A stretch of 64,000 bases of DNA, from the NCBI GenBank assembly GCA_900155495.1, contig FTLJ01000057.1:1-64000 (forward strand), given 5' to 3'. The position numbers and the translations under genes are program-made. This DNA is from Porogramme epimiltina. Its lineage: Eukaryota > Basidiomycota > Agaricomycetes > Polyporales > Polyporaceae. Shown here piece after piece: positions 23,257 through 34,928 of the stretch. Each line of letters starts with the position of its first letter. Within the stretch, counting starts at the first letter, position 1. Under the pieces are notes generated by a model. It was not told where the DNA came from. It saw only the letters and a program-made list of their open reading frames with translations, and made no database searches.

Positions 23257-26026
23257 CTAAACGAACGCCTGCGCTTGCAACTTCCAAATCTTTGCGTAAT
23301 CCCCATCCTTCTTCAGCAGCGCGTCGTGAGTCCCCGCCTCGACGACCTCCGAATCATTCATGTAACTTCACGAATCGTCAACTCCCACAGCATGAGTAGA
23401 AACGAATACAACTACTCACAGGATTAAGTCCGCGTGGCGTGTCAGGTTCCCGAACCGGTGTGACGAGAATACCATCGTCTTGTTCCCGCGTAGCTCCCTC
23501 AGCCTCTCGAACAGATCTACGCGCGCAGGTCAGCAAACAACTCACGAGCTGCAAGAGGAGTACGAGAGGCACTCGCCATGCTCCGCAACAGGGTCCAGTG
23601 ACGCACTCGGCTCGTCGAAGAGCAGCAACCCCACGGAAGTGTTCTCAGACACGATTGAGCGCATGAAAGACCGCGCCCTGTCAAATTCCCCGACGTCAGT
23701 CCCTCCATACCACAGAAGAGCAACAGGCCAGAAAAAACTCACACAGCGAGCCTCTGCATCTGGCCCCCGCTCAGCAGCCCCGCCCCGCCCCCGCTAGCTT
23801 TCATCCCCCCCGCGTCGCGCACCGCGCTGTAGCTAACCTCGCGCCCAAAAAGCGTCTTCGTGCCCTCGGGCAAACCCGAGTAGTGGTCGCGCACCGGCCG
23901 GTCGAGGTACGTGTCGAGTCCTTCTGGTAGCTTTTTGATGAACTCCTCCGCGCCGCCCAAGCGCGCGGCCAGCCGCACGTGCGCCTCGTCGCCCGCTGCC
24001 GCGGGGTCGCCAATCGCGATGTTGTCGCGGATCTAGAAGGACAAGCGGGGGTCAGCGAGGAGGGACGCACGAGATAAGAAGGATAAGAAGTTCTTACGGA
24101 GAGCGGGAAGTGTGTATAGTCTTGAAAGAGCACGGAGACGGCCTGGCGCAGATCGTAGAGTTTGAGTGTCTTGATATCGTGGCCCCCGAACAGAATTTCG
24201 CCCTCATGAGGGTCGTACAGACGCGTTATCAGCTTCAGGATCGTGCTCTTCCCTGAACCATTGGCGCCGACGATGACCTAAATCGGTGGATCAGCAATGA
24301 CCAGCGTGAAGAGAACCCGAAAGCACTAACGCAGAGTTGCCCGGGTACGAGCTTGAACGAGACGTTGCGCAGTGCAAACGTCTCTGCCCCAGGATACTTG
24401 AAAGAGACATTCCTGTAAACTAGGTTTTAGCGCCTCCCACACAACAGTATGCGCTGCAAACCCACCTAAACTCGAGCGCGATCCCGAATCGCACTTGTGA
24501 AGCCTCTTCAGGGAACGGGACTGTCCCATCGACAACTTTGTTCGGGATGTTATGGACCTCGTAGAGCTTGCGCACCGACGCAAGTTGCTCGCTGACCGAC
24601 TTTGTCGAGGTTAGCAGTTCGTAGAAGCCCCAGACAAATGTGTTGGTCGCCTCCTGAATGAGATGCAGGGACGCAAGAGAGACAGGCATGCTTGCGGGAT
24701 GCTGCACTGCTCTCAAAGTAAATACGATCTAAGCGTCCTCAAAGTTAGCACCAGAAGGATAATATGAGAAGGAACCGAGACTCGCCTGAGGGAGCTGGTT
24801 TAAAGGCTCTCCTAGGAACGACCACACGTTCGTTCGGGCTCGCTGCCACTGCATCCGTTGCCACTCCTTGAAGCTGCCCTGGTCGTCTCCAACGCGATCC
24901 GAGGCCTTGGCGTATTCTGGACGTTGCTGAGCCACGTGCGCAATGAGAAGACAAGGTGAACATACCTGAAGCCGCATATTCCCCGAGATTTCCAGCTACC
25001 ACCTCTTTCCGATGAGACGCTTCTGACATCACACTCTTCCACCCCTGCATTTTGATGTAGTCGTCATTTGTAGTTGTGGCGGCCCACACTACTGTGCATC
25101 AGAACTCGATTGCGGCCGAAAGTCGCCCAACGAACATACCTCGCGCGGGCTCAAACAACCTCATCTGCGATATCCAACTGACGACTTGGGAAGACAGCGT
25201 CAGCCCTGCGAGCAGCATCCCGTCCCGCTGCCCACCGAGCACCCGCCAGAGCACGACTACCTGCGCGCACAGCTGTACAGCAGAACGCATGATCGTGACG
25301 GCCATCTGGAGCGTCTCATACGCGACCGAACGTCCGAACAGTGCCGAGGATGCCTCGTCAAGCTGTCTCTGAATGCTCGCCTCGCCGTACGTGGGCACAT
25401 CGAGGCGTGCACGCGCACCAAAGAGGCGCACGTCGTACCAGCGAAGAATGCGTGCGGTGAGCGGATGTTGTACAGCGCGAGCCTGGATCGCGTGTAAGAT
25501 CTGCGTCGCGAACGCACACGCGAAGCGGCCAAGACAGATGCGAAAGAGGTCGTCTTTGTCGACTGTGCGCGTGTCAATTGCGACTTGCATCTGGGGATAC
25601 GCGCATAAGGCGCTGACGGAGAAGAGGTCATAATGAAGGGAGACTCACGATTTGTAGCAATCGCCCTTGATACCTGCACGGCGTGTTTAACGGCCCAACT
25701 GTACGCGAAAAGAGATTTAAGACGTACCAGAGACCCAACGCGGGGACTATCGCTATTCCGAGGTTGATGAGGGCGTGCAGTACGAAGAGCACCGCACACG
25801 AGGGGATGCTGACCACGTCGCGAATCATCCCCCAGACGTAGGGTGTGCATTCAAGGATATCCATATACTTCTCCAGGCGCGAGGCTCCTGGAACGCGAGC
25901 AAGTCCCGGCTCGAACTCCTCGTAGAGGTCCCATACGCCAAGGCGGGTGTGCTTGACGCGGCTCGCATCGTTGGGGTCGAAGGTGCCCTTCTTGTCCGTA
26001 AATTGCGAGGGACCTCTGTAGTACAT
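23257..26026 (-). CDS. Half-size ABC transporter (complete copy)
   Basis: Minus-strand gene of roughly eleven exons, start ATG 26026-26024, stop 23259-23257. The first exon has an N-terminal region and a long hydrophobic stretch (VLFVLHALINLGIAIVPALG). The second begins at 25590, after the intron 25648-25591, and starts MQVAIDTRTVDKDDLFRI. Further helical exons follow, then one nucleotide-binding domain with Walker A GANGSGKST, Q-loop LFQDYTHFPLS, signature LLSGGQMQRL, Walker B LLLFDEPSASLDP and switch FSSHRFGN. The C-terminus ends QAQAFV. This is a fungal type I half-transporter layout, expected to dimerise in a membrane; the substrate is unknown. Two introns start with GC (24785, and near 23575) rather than GT. 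All core ATPase residues are present, in contrast to remnants A and B. The start has a good context (GCCACC) and a TATA box 43 bp upstream. Confidence 0.82.
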
Positions 26027-26068
26027 GGTGGCTGGCGGAATGCGGTGACGGGGCGCATAGAATTGTGG

Positions 26069-26076
26069 CTTTTATA
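26069..26076 (-). promoter_or_regulatory. TATA box of the ABC transporter
   Basis: TATAAAAG on the minus strand, about 43 bp upstream of the ATG at 26026. The truncated copies lack this promoter. Confidence 0.6.
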
Positions 26077-26869
26077 CTCGTTGCACCGTCTTCCTGCGCT
26101 TCCAATACCCCGATATCCCATCGGCGAATGGGTCGCGGGAGCGATGTTGTGCTTGACTCAGGGCGCAGCTGACCTCATATGGTCGGACCGCGTGGTGTAG
26201 GCCGAGGGCGCGGTGGTCTGATAGACGTCGAAGTCTCGAGTCATGTCGTAATATCGGGAGAGATTGTAGTCGGCGAGAAGGAATTTCGGTGCAAAGACTA
26301 AGAGGTGGTGGAGGAGGAACACTTAGGTTGACAAACATGGGCGCTAACGATGTCAGCCGTTCAAAAAACGAAAATATGATATAGTTACTACATATAGCAG
26401 CCATGCTGATAGTAACTAGTTAAGATGTTCAAGTACCTCATGCCGACTAATGTCGCAAGTATAGCTAGTAGTGGGTGATCATGCCACTCATTCAGTTCGT
26501 ACGCCCACCTCGTCATTCCCAGTACTTACTTGCAATGCTTTGTCGCGCAAAAGCCTCTTCATGCCACCATGCCCTCGTCACTTCGAACTTCGCGGTGTCG
26601 CAGCCCGCAGCATTTGCAAAGTTCGGGCGCACTGACTCAGCATATATCTACGTACGGCCATCGAACGCATGGACAAAGCGAGTGCTCATGGTACAAATGA
26701 GGCCTTCGCTTACAACAGAGGTCACAAAATACGGTACCGCAGAATGCGGGCTATTTGAACACATCATGATAAGTCCACATTCTCCTGGCCACAAAGTGCC
26801 ATCAGGCGAGATAGATAGAGCAATAGTGGAGAACGTACAAGAAGCAGCAAACCACAAGGGATGTGATCT
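26077..26869. other. Intergenic, ABC promoter to FMO 3' end
   Basis: Contains the ABC upstream region and the FMO 3' flank. A plus-strand frame of 142 codons (26475-26903) overlaps the FMO tail and resembles nothing known; I do not call it. Confidence 0.4.
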
Positions 26870-29582
26870 TTATTCAACCGGAACTGTAGATTTCCATGAG
26901 TAAAGTGCTCCGTCCCGATAGAGCACCACATGTCCATGAACCCTGTACTCACCAGGAGGCCTGTCAATGATCTCCTCGGCTAGATACCATGCTCCTAAAC
27001 CGCACATCAGAGACTACAAACCGAATGAGTACGGAGGACATACTATCTCCCGTGAGCGTCTTCTCGTTCCACGTCTGTCCGTCGCCGAGCCAATACATCC
27101 GGTTGTCTACAGCATCCTTACGCTCGTAATCAAAGTCCTCCCATCTTGGATGCTGCAGGGCGCGGAGCGCGTGGAGTGTGGAGCCTGCGCACGCAGCACG
27201 CGTTAAATACTGAGTCAAAGACTACGACACGACCGCACCTGGCCACAGCCCGATCACCCGGCCCTCCTCTTTTCCGTCCTTGTACCACGAGCGGCATTTC
27301 TCGCTATAGACGGTCTTTCGAGAACAAAAGTAAGTTTTATCGACATCTAATCACCACGTAAAACGGACCTTGGGGAAGTAGCTCTGGGGGCGCCCTCAGC
27401 ATCAGCTCCGCAAGGCGCGGAGCGCGCAGCACGCCACGTACCTCGAGGTACCTATCAAACTCGCGCAGCGCCTCCGTCTTGATCTCGATGCTCTTCAGCC
27501 GCTCACGCTGCATCTTCGCCGCAGCCTGCACAGCGTACAGGACCTCGAACTCGATCAGGGCGAGTAACGAGCCAGAACCGACAGCTGAATTCGGACCGAG
27601 TGACATGAACAGGTTCGGGAACCCGTCCACGCACACGGAAAGGTAGGTTTCGGGGTGCGGCGTGAAGCGCGCGTTCAGCGAGCGGCCACCGCGCCCCAGG
27701 ATCGGGAACGGGAGCTTGAAGCTGGTGTCGTACCCTGAGTATGTGATCGAAGGAACGATGTGTATGAGCGGGGTGCGGTGCGGTGCAATGAGAGAAGAAA
27801 GGGGGGGACAGAACACACCGGTGGCAAGGAAGACCACATCTAGCTCTTGGACCTTCCCATCAGCAGTCTCAATGCCTTTCTCAGTAAACCGCTTGATGGG
27901 CTCCGAGACGAAATTTACCTGCATGGAGGGTGAGTCTCCACACAAATGAGCATGGTAGAATCGCGACGTACATTGTCTTCGCATAGCGCTTCAAGATACC
28001 CAGGGCCGGGTGTTAGTCGGCGGCACGCGACGGGGAATTCGGGCATCACTATAACACGTAGGGGGGGTTTTTGAGCTGTGGGAGCCCAGGGAGGCCCAGG
28101 GGCGCGACGCACGCTTCGCTGCAATCTCAGGGCGCTTCGCGAGCTTCTTCTCCATGTTCGCCCGGAAGAGCTCCTTGCCCATGAGCTGCATCGGTGTCCC
28201 GCGCAGCGTAGACGAGTGTATGGACTATATAGGTGTGGGTATGTGCACCTGGTCAGCGTCGCGAAGGGGAATGTTGCACGCGCAGAGAGCACGTACGTTG
28301 ATCTCCGTCTCTAGAGTGAAGCGGAAGTTCTTGTAGAACTCGGGGTCAGTTCGGAACCTCTCGCGCTCTTCGGGGGTGAATGTGACTATAGGCGATTAGC
28401 ACCGGGGGCGAAATGCAAGGGAAAGGGTGCGTACAATCCTCAGCAGATGACTCGTCGCGCCCCAGGAGCTCCGCGAATGTGTTACTTCCGAACGGAACAG
28501 CGAGCCACGTCTTTCCGCGGACATAGTTGACGAGCTTGGAAACGCGCGGTTGGAGCGCAGGCACAATCTGCAGCGCGCTCGAGCCCTGTCCACAGAGAGA
28601 GCTGTCACTTCAAGCAGTGGGCCGCACAGCAATGTCGAGGCGAGACGTACGACTCCGACAACACCGACGCGCTTGTCGCGCCATTGGTCCGCAACCTCCT
28701 CCCACGACTTATCTTCCGGATCAAACCCTGCGCTATGGTGCAGCACGCCCTTGAATTCCTCAAGACCAGGAATGTCTGGCATATTCCACCTGCTGAGCGC
28801 GCCATACGCGGTGAGCAACAGGTCTGCGCTATCCTCTATCTCCTCAGTCTCAGCGGGAGCATCGGGCTTAGGGCGGCGGACGCGGACGTGCCACTTTCCA
28901 CTGGGTTCATCGTAGCGCGCATGTATGACCTCGTGGCTAAGCTTAATGTAACGCATGAGCTTGTACTTGTCGACGATGCCTTTGAGGTATTCGCAGATCT
29001 CCACTCCAGGTGCGTAGAACGCAGACCAGTCGTGCTAATAGATGGGTCAAACGGCGGACAAATGAAGAGCAACAGGATTCGAACCTTCTCCTCGAAGGAT
29101 AGTTGATACTGTAGATGTATTCAGTAGAAGAAGACAAGGTTATGGAGGAAGAGAGGTCATACGCAATGCGCAGGGATGTCGCACGCGAGGCCACTGCAAC
29201 GTGCAGCATATCAGAGTGCGATCAAGAACGAAATGATGACAGACATAGGGACAGCGGAGACTCACGGATATCGATTGTTGAACCACGTTCCACCAACGCC
29301 CGCGCTTTTCTCGTATATGGTTAATTCAACATTAGGGATCTTCTGTGGAAACCTACACCACAGTACCTTGAGCCGCGGTGAAGACCCATCAGAAAGAAAT
29401 TGTGCGTACCGAATGCCAGCTATGATCCCACTGAAGCCAGCCCCGATGACTATGACCTTGATGGGGACGTACTCGTCGACGCAGAAGTCGCCGAGAGGGA
29501 ATGTAGGCGGAGGCGTAACGGAATCTACGGGGCCGTTCATCTTCGCTCTTGCGAGGAGCTTAGAGAGTCCTCGTACGGACAT
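26870..29582 (-). CDS. Flavin-containing monooxygenase (Baeyer-Villiger-like)
   Basis: Multi-exon gene on minus, ATG 29582-29580. Early exons are 29582-29410, 29352-29266, 29193-29163, 29108-29085 and a long one from 29034. They give the FAD motif GAGFSG, then ELTIYEKSAGVGGTWFNN and ACDIPAHCYQLSFE, as in fungal flavin monooxygenases. Further on come FKGVLHHSAGFD, resembling the FxGxxxHxxxW signature, and the NADPH-binding GVGSSALQIVPAL reconstructed across an intron near 28650. The C-terminal exons include LGRGGRSLNARF, MSLGPNSAVGSGS and NRMYWLGDGQTWNEKT. It would use FAD and NADPH to oxygenate a small organic substrate. The 3' end is uncertain: reading through gives a stop at 26872-26870, while a GTGAGT near 26955 could start one more intron. 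Confidence 0.78.
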
Positions 29583-31535
29583 TGAGGTAAGGGGGACTAT
29601 GTCGGAGGAGGCAACCGGCCTCCGTGCGATATAAGAGCTCTCGGGTAGCTTGCTAGCGTGATAAGTGTTCCCATGACCGGACCTAATAAAAGAATATCAG
29701 CGGAAAGGGCCGCTGAGAGAAGGATGACTTACGAGAAGTCATGGGACTGCGGCCACCAAGCCAGTGCGGGGCCGGACGCGATTTGAGTGAATTGTTCACA
29801 CAACACACCGATGGCGCGCGGAGGCTGCGTTACAACGCGGAGTAAACGCGGGACATGTGGCGTGATAGCGTAACAAGGTTAGATGCTTGTTACAGAGTTT
29901 CTATGCCTCTTTGCGCGGACTCAACTTGAGAAACAGTTAATGAACATCTTGAGTGACAAAGACACTCGACCTGGTCCGAATGCCGCAGTTCTAATTTGTA
30001 TTCACCGGCATGGACCAGCCGCATGCTCGAGGACCGGTCTTCACCGGTTTGTTCTTATGCATTCGAAGGCAAAGGAACGTCTTCCACTCTGGTTTAAGTT
30101 GCGCCTCTGCTCTGTGCCGCCCAAGACGAACGTTCACGGTCGAGCATTGATGTATGGCGCAGAAAAGCCCCTGGTACCGGACTCTGCTACAGATGTTGAA
30201 ACGATTTGCTAGTCTCGTCGTAGAAACCGCCGCACAAACGTTGTCCAGTGTCAGCTGCATTTTTGGGATCGTCAGCACCCCTGAGAAACTGCCCATCAGC
30301 TACACATCCTCAAAACAACGTCACGGTTGAGTATTTACCACTTTTCTCTCACGTACTGTGGCACGAGGCAATGATCGTCACATACACTGGGTTCAGTGTT
30401 TGAGAATGTCGCTCGGCTACTAGCTGAGAGCACCCCAAAGCGAACTGCGAGCTGAGCTGCTGGTAGAGTCCTGGAAGTTACGCTGGCAGTATAAGCAAGC
30501 CGTCCTATAGATAAGCATGGGAGTGAGCCGAAAAGGGGTTTAGGGCAGGTGCCAGGCACTAGCGCGTCACCGTCCTGCAGCTTCCGCACAACACAAGCTG
30601 CTACTTATCCGCAAATCTACGGCTAAGAAACCTCGCCGGATACGTCTTTGCAGCGTTCAAAATCCACCTCCTTGCGGTGTACAAAGGGTTAAAAGTCGGT
30701 TTCCCCAACATCCCAGGCCGTTCTTGATGCATCCGCGATGATCAGTTTGCGCCCTTCACTAGAACACCCCATGAGATGCGCTGTTGTTTCGCCTTAGGGA
30801 GCGTGTCCGGAGTCGTCTTCATGGTGCGTGTGTCTCATAAATACTGGCTCTACGCGCAGTGTACCACATGCACATCACTGATACCTATTCATGCATAGTG
30901 TCGTGGCAGATACGCCTTCCCTCTATTTTCTCCCATTGCTTCCTCTCTCCGCTCCCTCCTCCTCTACTACGCAATTATTCCTGACAAGATGCAAGATCAA
31001 GGGAGATAGCAGCTACTAGGAGGTCGATAGGGATAGTGTGGAGGGGCTCTTGGGGTTCGTGGGCGTGCGGCAGTTGACTGGAAGGTGCGTTTGTTTGTTT
31101 GTCCCCAGCCACTATCCCTGCAGGAAACTTGTACATGCGAGAAGCAGGAATCAGCTTCGCATACGACAGAGACTGTGCCGCTCTGCTACTCTAAGCCTTT
31201 GGTTGAGGTGTTGGGTAGATATGTCGCTGCTGGTACTGCTGGAGAACCCACGATTCATCACAGGATTCGTGCGCTGGCCAGCCTATATACACGTAGGGAG
31301 ATGGTCTATACAAAACTTGTAAAATACTGTTTACGTATGCCCATGAGTGCCAGTGTAAAGGTTCTGCTTGCCGCAGCTTTGAGCCGTTATGTCCAGACCA
31401 CAAAAAGTCACGTGCTTCAAGAAGACCCCCAAGCCAACGCTCACGCACAATATCTCGCATCTTCCTTCCGTCTTTCCCTCGTTACCCCGACCACGGCTAG
31501 CCCTCAACTTAGCGCAATCATTGCACGACTCGCCG
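29583..31535. other. Long intergenic region
   Basis: The first 150 bp is the FMO leader and probably contains a leader intron on minus (29732-29683, GTAAGT to TTATTAG). The remaining 1.8 kb shows only short frames on both strands without family resemblance, and a pyrimidine-rich tract near 30915-30975. I see no RNA gene or repeat. Confidence 0.45.
29683..29732 (-). other. Probable leader intron of the FMO gene
   Basis: A 50-nt stretch on minus with GTAAGT at the 5' end and TTATTAG at the 3' end lies about 100 bp before the FMO start codon. Confidence 0.4.
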
Positions 31536-33114
31536 ATGTCGTCGCCATGGACGAGGGTGAAACAGCTTGTGCTAGGGCGTCGGGTGGGGAGCCAGGGGAA
31601 GAGGAAGGACGGAAGGGTGCGGACATTGGTGTGCTGGCCAGATCGCCAAAACTTACCCCGTCGTCACCCGCCCCCTCTCATCCGCCAGGACATCAAACTC
31701 CCCCTAGAGCTGTGGCGAATGGTCTTCGAATTCCTCCTCGACGACGCCGAGCATGACCCCGCAGCTACCCGTGGACTGGCTGCTGCCGCGGCAGTCTGCA
31801 GGGGTCTCCAACATGAGGCGGAGGCAGCACTCTACCGCCGAGTCTCCATCGGTCCCAGCATCCGTCAGATACACACATTCACTCAGACCGTATCCGAGAA
31901 CGTCCAGCACGCTGCGGCCGTCAAATCTCTCCGTATAGAAATACCGGACCTCGACATTCCTTTACACCTTTTCCCCGAAAACCGCTTCCGCCTGTGCACC
32001 CCCCTCCCCAGATGTCCAGGTGCGCGACGCGTCAGTCCCGTCACCACCGACTACCTCCATGATCCATTATCCGAGCTTTTCCAAAAGACGGTCAACCTCG
32101 CCGAATTAGACTTCGTCGCCCTGGACGACTTTCCATACACACTTCACGACGCAACGTCCCAGCTGCACACCTTGCGCACGACGCATGCAGGCCTCGAGCT
32201 CTTACACATGGAGGAGAACCGCGTCATCCCGACCTCCCAAGGCCAGCCTCGACGGGACCGCTACACCCCGCTCCCCACGCTCGACGCACTGCGCGCGCTC
32301 ACGCTGAACATGCGTGGGGTCGAGTACCGCGCGCAGGATCTCCAAGTGAGCTTCCACCAGTACCGCGTGACGCACCTCGCACTGGACCTTGCGCCGAACC
32401 GCTCTGTGGCGCGGGACCTGCTCCCGCTCCTGTGCGACACGCTAGTGTCGTTCAAGATGGTGCTCGCGCCGTTGACGGGCGAGCTGAGCCCATTCCAGCG
32501 CTGGTCCCTCCGTTTCAGGTCGGATGTCCACCTCTGGCCAACACAGATCCTCGACGACACGGTTCTCCCTGTCCTGCGGCACTTGGAGATCTGCGAGACA
32601 GAGTACACGTACCATCCGGTGAGTGTGCTCCCTTTCTCTCTCCTGCTCCCTTCCCCCTTTCTCTCTCTTCCGCCCCCTTCCCCCTTCTCTCTCTCCTGCT
32701 CCCTTCCTCTTGTCTTTCCTTCCGCAACACTTCCCCTTACGCCTCTTCCCCCCGCAGACCGATGTCAGCACCCCGCACCGGTTCGTTGACTTCGCGGCAC
32801 ACGCGTGGCGTGGTGCGTGCCCTGCACTGCGCACGTTCGTGTGGCGGCCTTCTGCGTTCCACGGCCGGCTCGCGCGCAGCCCGCAGGGGGGCCGTTTCTG
32901 TGATGCGCTGCGTGCGTACACGGGTGCACTGTTCGCCGCATGGCCCACCCTCATGCGCGTCGAGCGGCCGCGGCTCGAGGATGTGGAGTTCCCATTCACG
33001 GAGGGGGAGCCGCCGTATGTCGCGTTTGTGCGTACGGAGGAGGCAGGCGATGGCGACGAAGACTACGATGTGTGGCCATGGAGGTACGATAATGATCTGT
33101 GGAAGAGGGCGTGA
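31536..33114 (+). CDS. F-box-like protein FBL1
   Basis: Two exons, 31536-32618 and 32758-33114, sum to 1440 nt (479 aa). An F-box-like segment reads KLPLELWRMVFEFLLDD and then AAAAAVCRGLQHEAEAALYRRV, followed by a leucine-rich body without known domains and a C-terminal exon ending LWKRA. The paralog FBL2 (35929) has the same layout. Start chosen because MSSPWTRVKQLVL in FBL1 matches MSAPWTRVKQLVL in FBL2. Between residues about 24 and 50 the two proteins use different reading frames of related DNA (see findings). The intron is 139 nt, twice that of FBL2, because of a pyrimidine-rich repeat. The role is probably protein binding for ubiquitination, from the F-box-like motif only. Confidence 0.8.
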
Positions 33115-33646
33115 GGTACGTTATGTGTTGCGCAGGGAGCTTGCTGGGCGATCTTTCCCGACTGCGTTGTTTATCTGGATGTACGTATATCACGTATCCT
33201 ATTAGTTGGCTAATCCTGTAGTGTAGTGTACATCTCTGCGAGTATTGATGTTGGATTTTTGGACCTTGCATTCATGTGGACCGCCAAGCTCAAACTCAAA
33301 CTATGTTTTAGTCAAGGTCGTTCCTTAATGCAGGCTATGCGGTTCGATAAGTCCTCCTATTCCTTATCATCCATGATTGCGCTGATCCATCTTCCTTCGC
33401 ACACTCCCAGCACACCGCAATGACGACGCCTCCGGTGGCATTCAATAGGAACTAGATGCGAGCTGTCATCGAGTCTCCAGCTATAAGATGCCCATAGGCG
33501 TCCTGGATGTCTATACAAAGTGAGCACTGAATAGCGCCCTCCCCTCCCCCTCCTATCGCGAGGCCAGACAACTACAGGAGTATCCGCCGTACCCGCAGCA
33601 GTGCCCTCGGCGCCAAGCACCCCGCTGCGGCCCCTTTCGTGCCCCT
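33115..33646. other. Intergenic, FBL1 to foldback element
   Basis: No gene recognised; the 3' flank of FBL1. Confidence 0.45.
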
Positions 33647-34544
33647 CACGACGGGCATTCCCCGATTTTCCACGGTGAAAAAACCATGTAAAAACCGAGG
33701 CAGGTAAAATCCTTTTTGATCGTTTTTTAATCGTTTCCATCCCTGCAAAGACATTTCCCGTCGAAAGGTTTTTTGTTGGTAGAAAACCGTCTAGACAATA
33801 TATCTATTCACACCAAACACAAATCTAGCGGCGTGGTATGCTAGAGCATAGAAAAGACCACCCTTTCATTGATATAAATGGATTACTGCATTCTACAGAG
33901 CAGGCGCGCGGAGGGCACCACGCCACTCCCGGCAGCGACCGGCCTTCGGGCTTCCACACCTAACGGCGCTGCACCCTCCTTTTGGTAATGCCCCGTGCCT
34001 TATTGTTCCGCCCCGCGCTACTCCCAATTGCTCCGCACCGCGCCACACCACTCTCAACTGCACCATCGTGCAACGCACCACCGCACTGCCGTTCTACACC
34101 ATGCTATACACGACTGGACAATCGCCTTCCATTACAGGGCGACACGGTTAGGAGGGCGCGGTGCGGTGCGGAGCGATTGGGAGCAGCGGCGGGCGGAATA
34201 ATCAGGCGCGGGGCGGCGCGGGGCATTACTAAAAAGAGGGTGCGGCGCGATTGGCTTGAGGGCCGGTCGTTGCCGGGAGCGGCGTGGTCCTCCGCGGGCC
34301 TGCCCTGCAGGATGCGGTAATTCATGTATACGAACGAAAAGGATACCTTCTCTAACACGCCGTTAGACTTTTGTTTGGTGTGAATAGATATATTGTCTAG
34401 ACGGTTTTCTACCAACAAAAAACCTTTCAAAGGGAAACGTCTTTACAGGACTAAAAACGATTAAAAAACGATCAAAAAGGATTTTACCTGCCTCGGTTTT
34501 TACATGGTTTTTCCACCGTGGAAAATCGGGGAATGCCCGTCGTG
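33647..34544. mobile_element. Foldback element with long inverted arms
   Basis: The sequence is nearly a 0.9-kb palindrome. The left arm (33647-34048) starts CACGACGGGCATTCCCCG and the right arm (34154-34544) ends CGGGGAATGCCCGTCGTG. The arms match along about 400 bp, including the strings TAAAATCCTTTTTGATCG and TAGAAAACCGTCTAGAC, with scattered differences. The loop is about 105 bp. No transposase frame is present. GTGCCCC lies just outside both ends (33639-33645 and 34555-34561) but is offset from the right arm, so it is only a weak candidate target duplication. This fits a non-autonomous foldback or MITE-like transposon, or an inverted pair of terminal repeats. Confidence 0.8.
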
Positions 34545-34561
34545 CCTCATACCGGTGCCCC

Positions 34562-34928
34562 AATATGGACATGGGCATGTGACGCGGTCGCTCCCAATGC
34601 ACTGCACCGCACCCTATGCGCCACTCCGCTCCCTCGAACACATCCATGGATGCGCCAAGCCCCCCTCGCGCCCAATATTGCCACTCCTGCGGCGCAAATT
34701 CAAGTTATCGCTTGACCAGGAGGTCCCGATTGACGTTTTGGACAGCTCAGTTTCCAAAGAAGACGCGAGTGAAGCCAGCTGATGCGGGGAGGGTGGAGGA
34801 GCACTGATGTCCTTGCTCCATAGCTCCTCCACGGCCCACATATAAGTCGAGGGGTTCTCTCTCCCGGAAGGCAACACCCTTCCAGATCCGTCACCTACTA
34901 TTCACTACCTATTTCCACGCCTGCGACT
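34562..34928. other. Upstream region of the CsbD-like gene
   Basis: Contains a TATA-like site and no recognised gene. Confidence 0.45.
34841..34846 (+). promoter_or_regulatory. TATA-like box of the CsbD-like gene
   Basis: TATAAG in the context CACATATAAGTCG, 88 bp before the ATG. Confidence 0.4.

Noticed and set aside
26475..26903. Plus-strand frame of 142 codons
   Set aside because: It overlaps the FMO 3' end, has no family match and no exon structure; it may be chance.
29070..29085. GGATTCGAACC resembling a tRNA B box
   Set aside because: It lies at an exon-intron border of the flavin monooxygenase and no cloverleaf is possible around it.
33639..34561. GTGCCCC on both sides of the foldback element as target-site duplication
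   Set aside because: The right copy is ten bases away from the arm end while the left is one base away, so the match may be chance.
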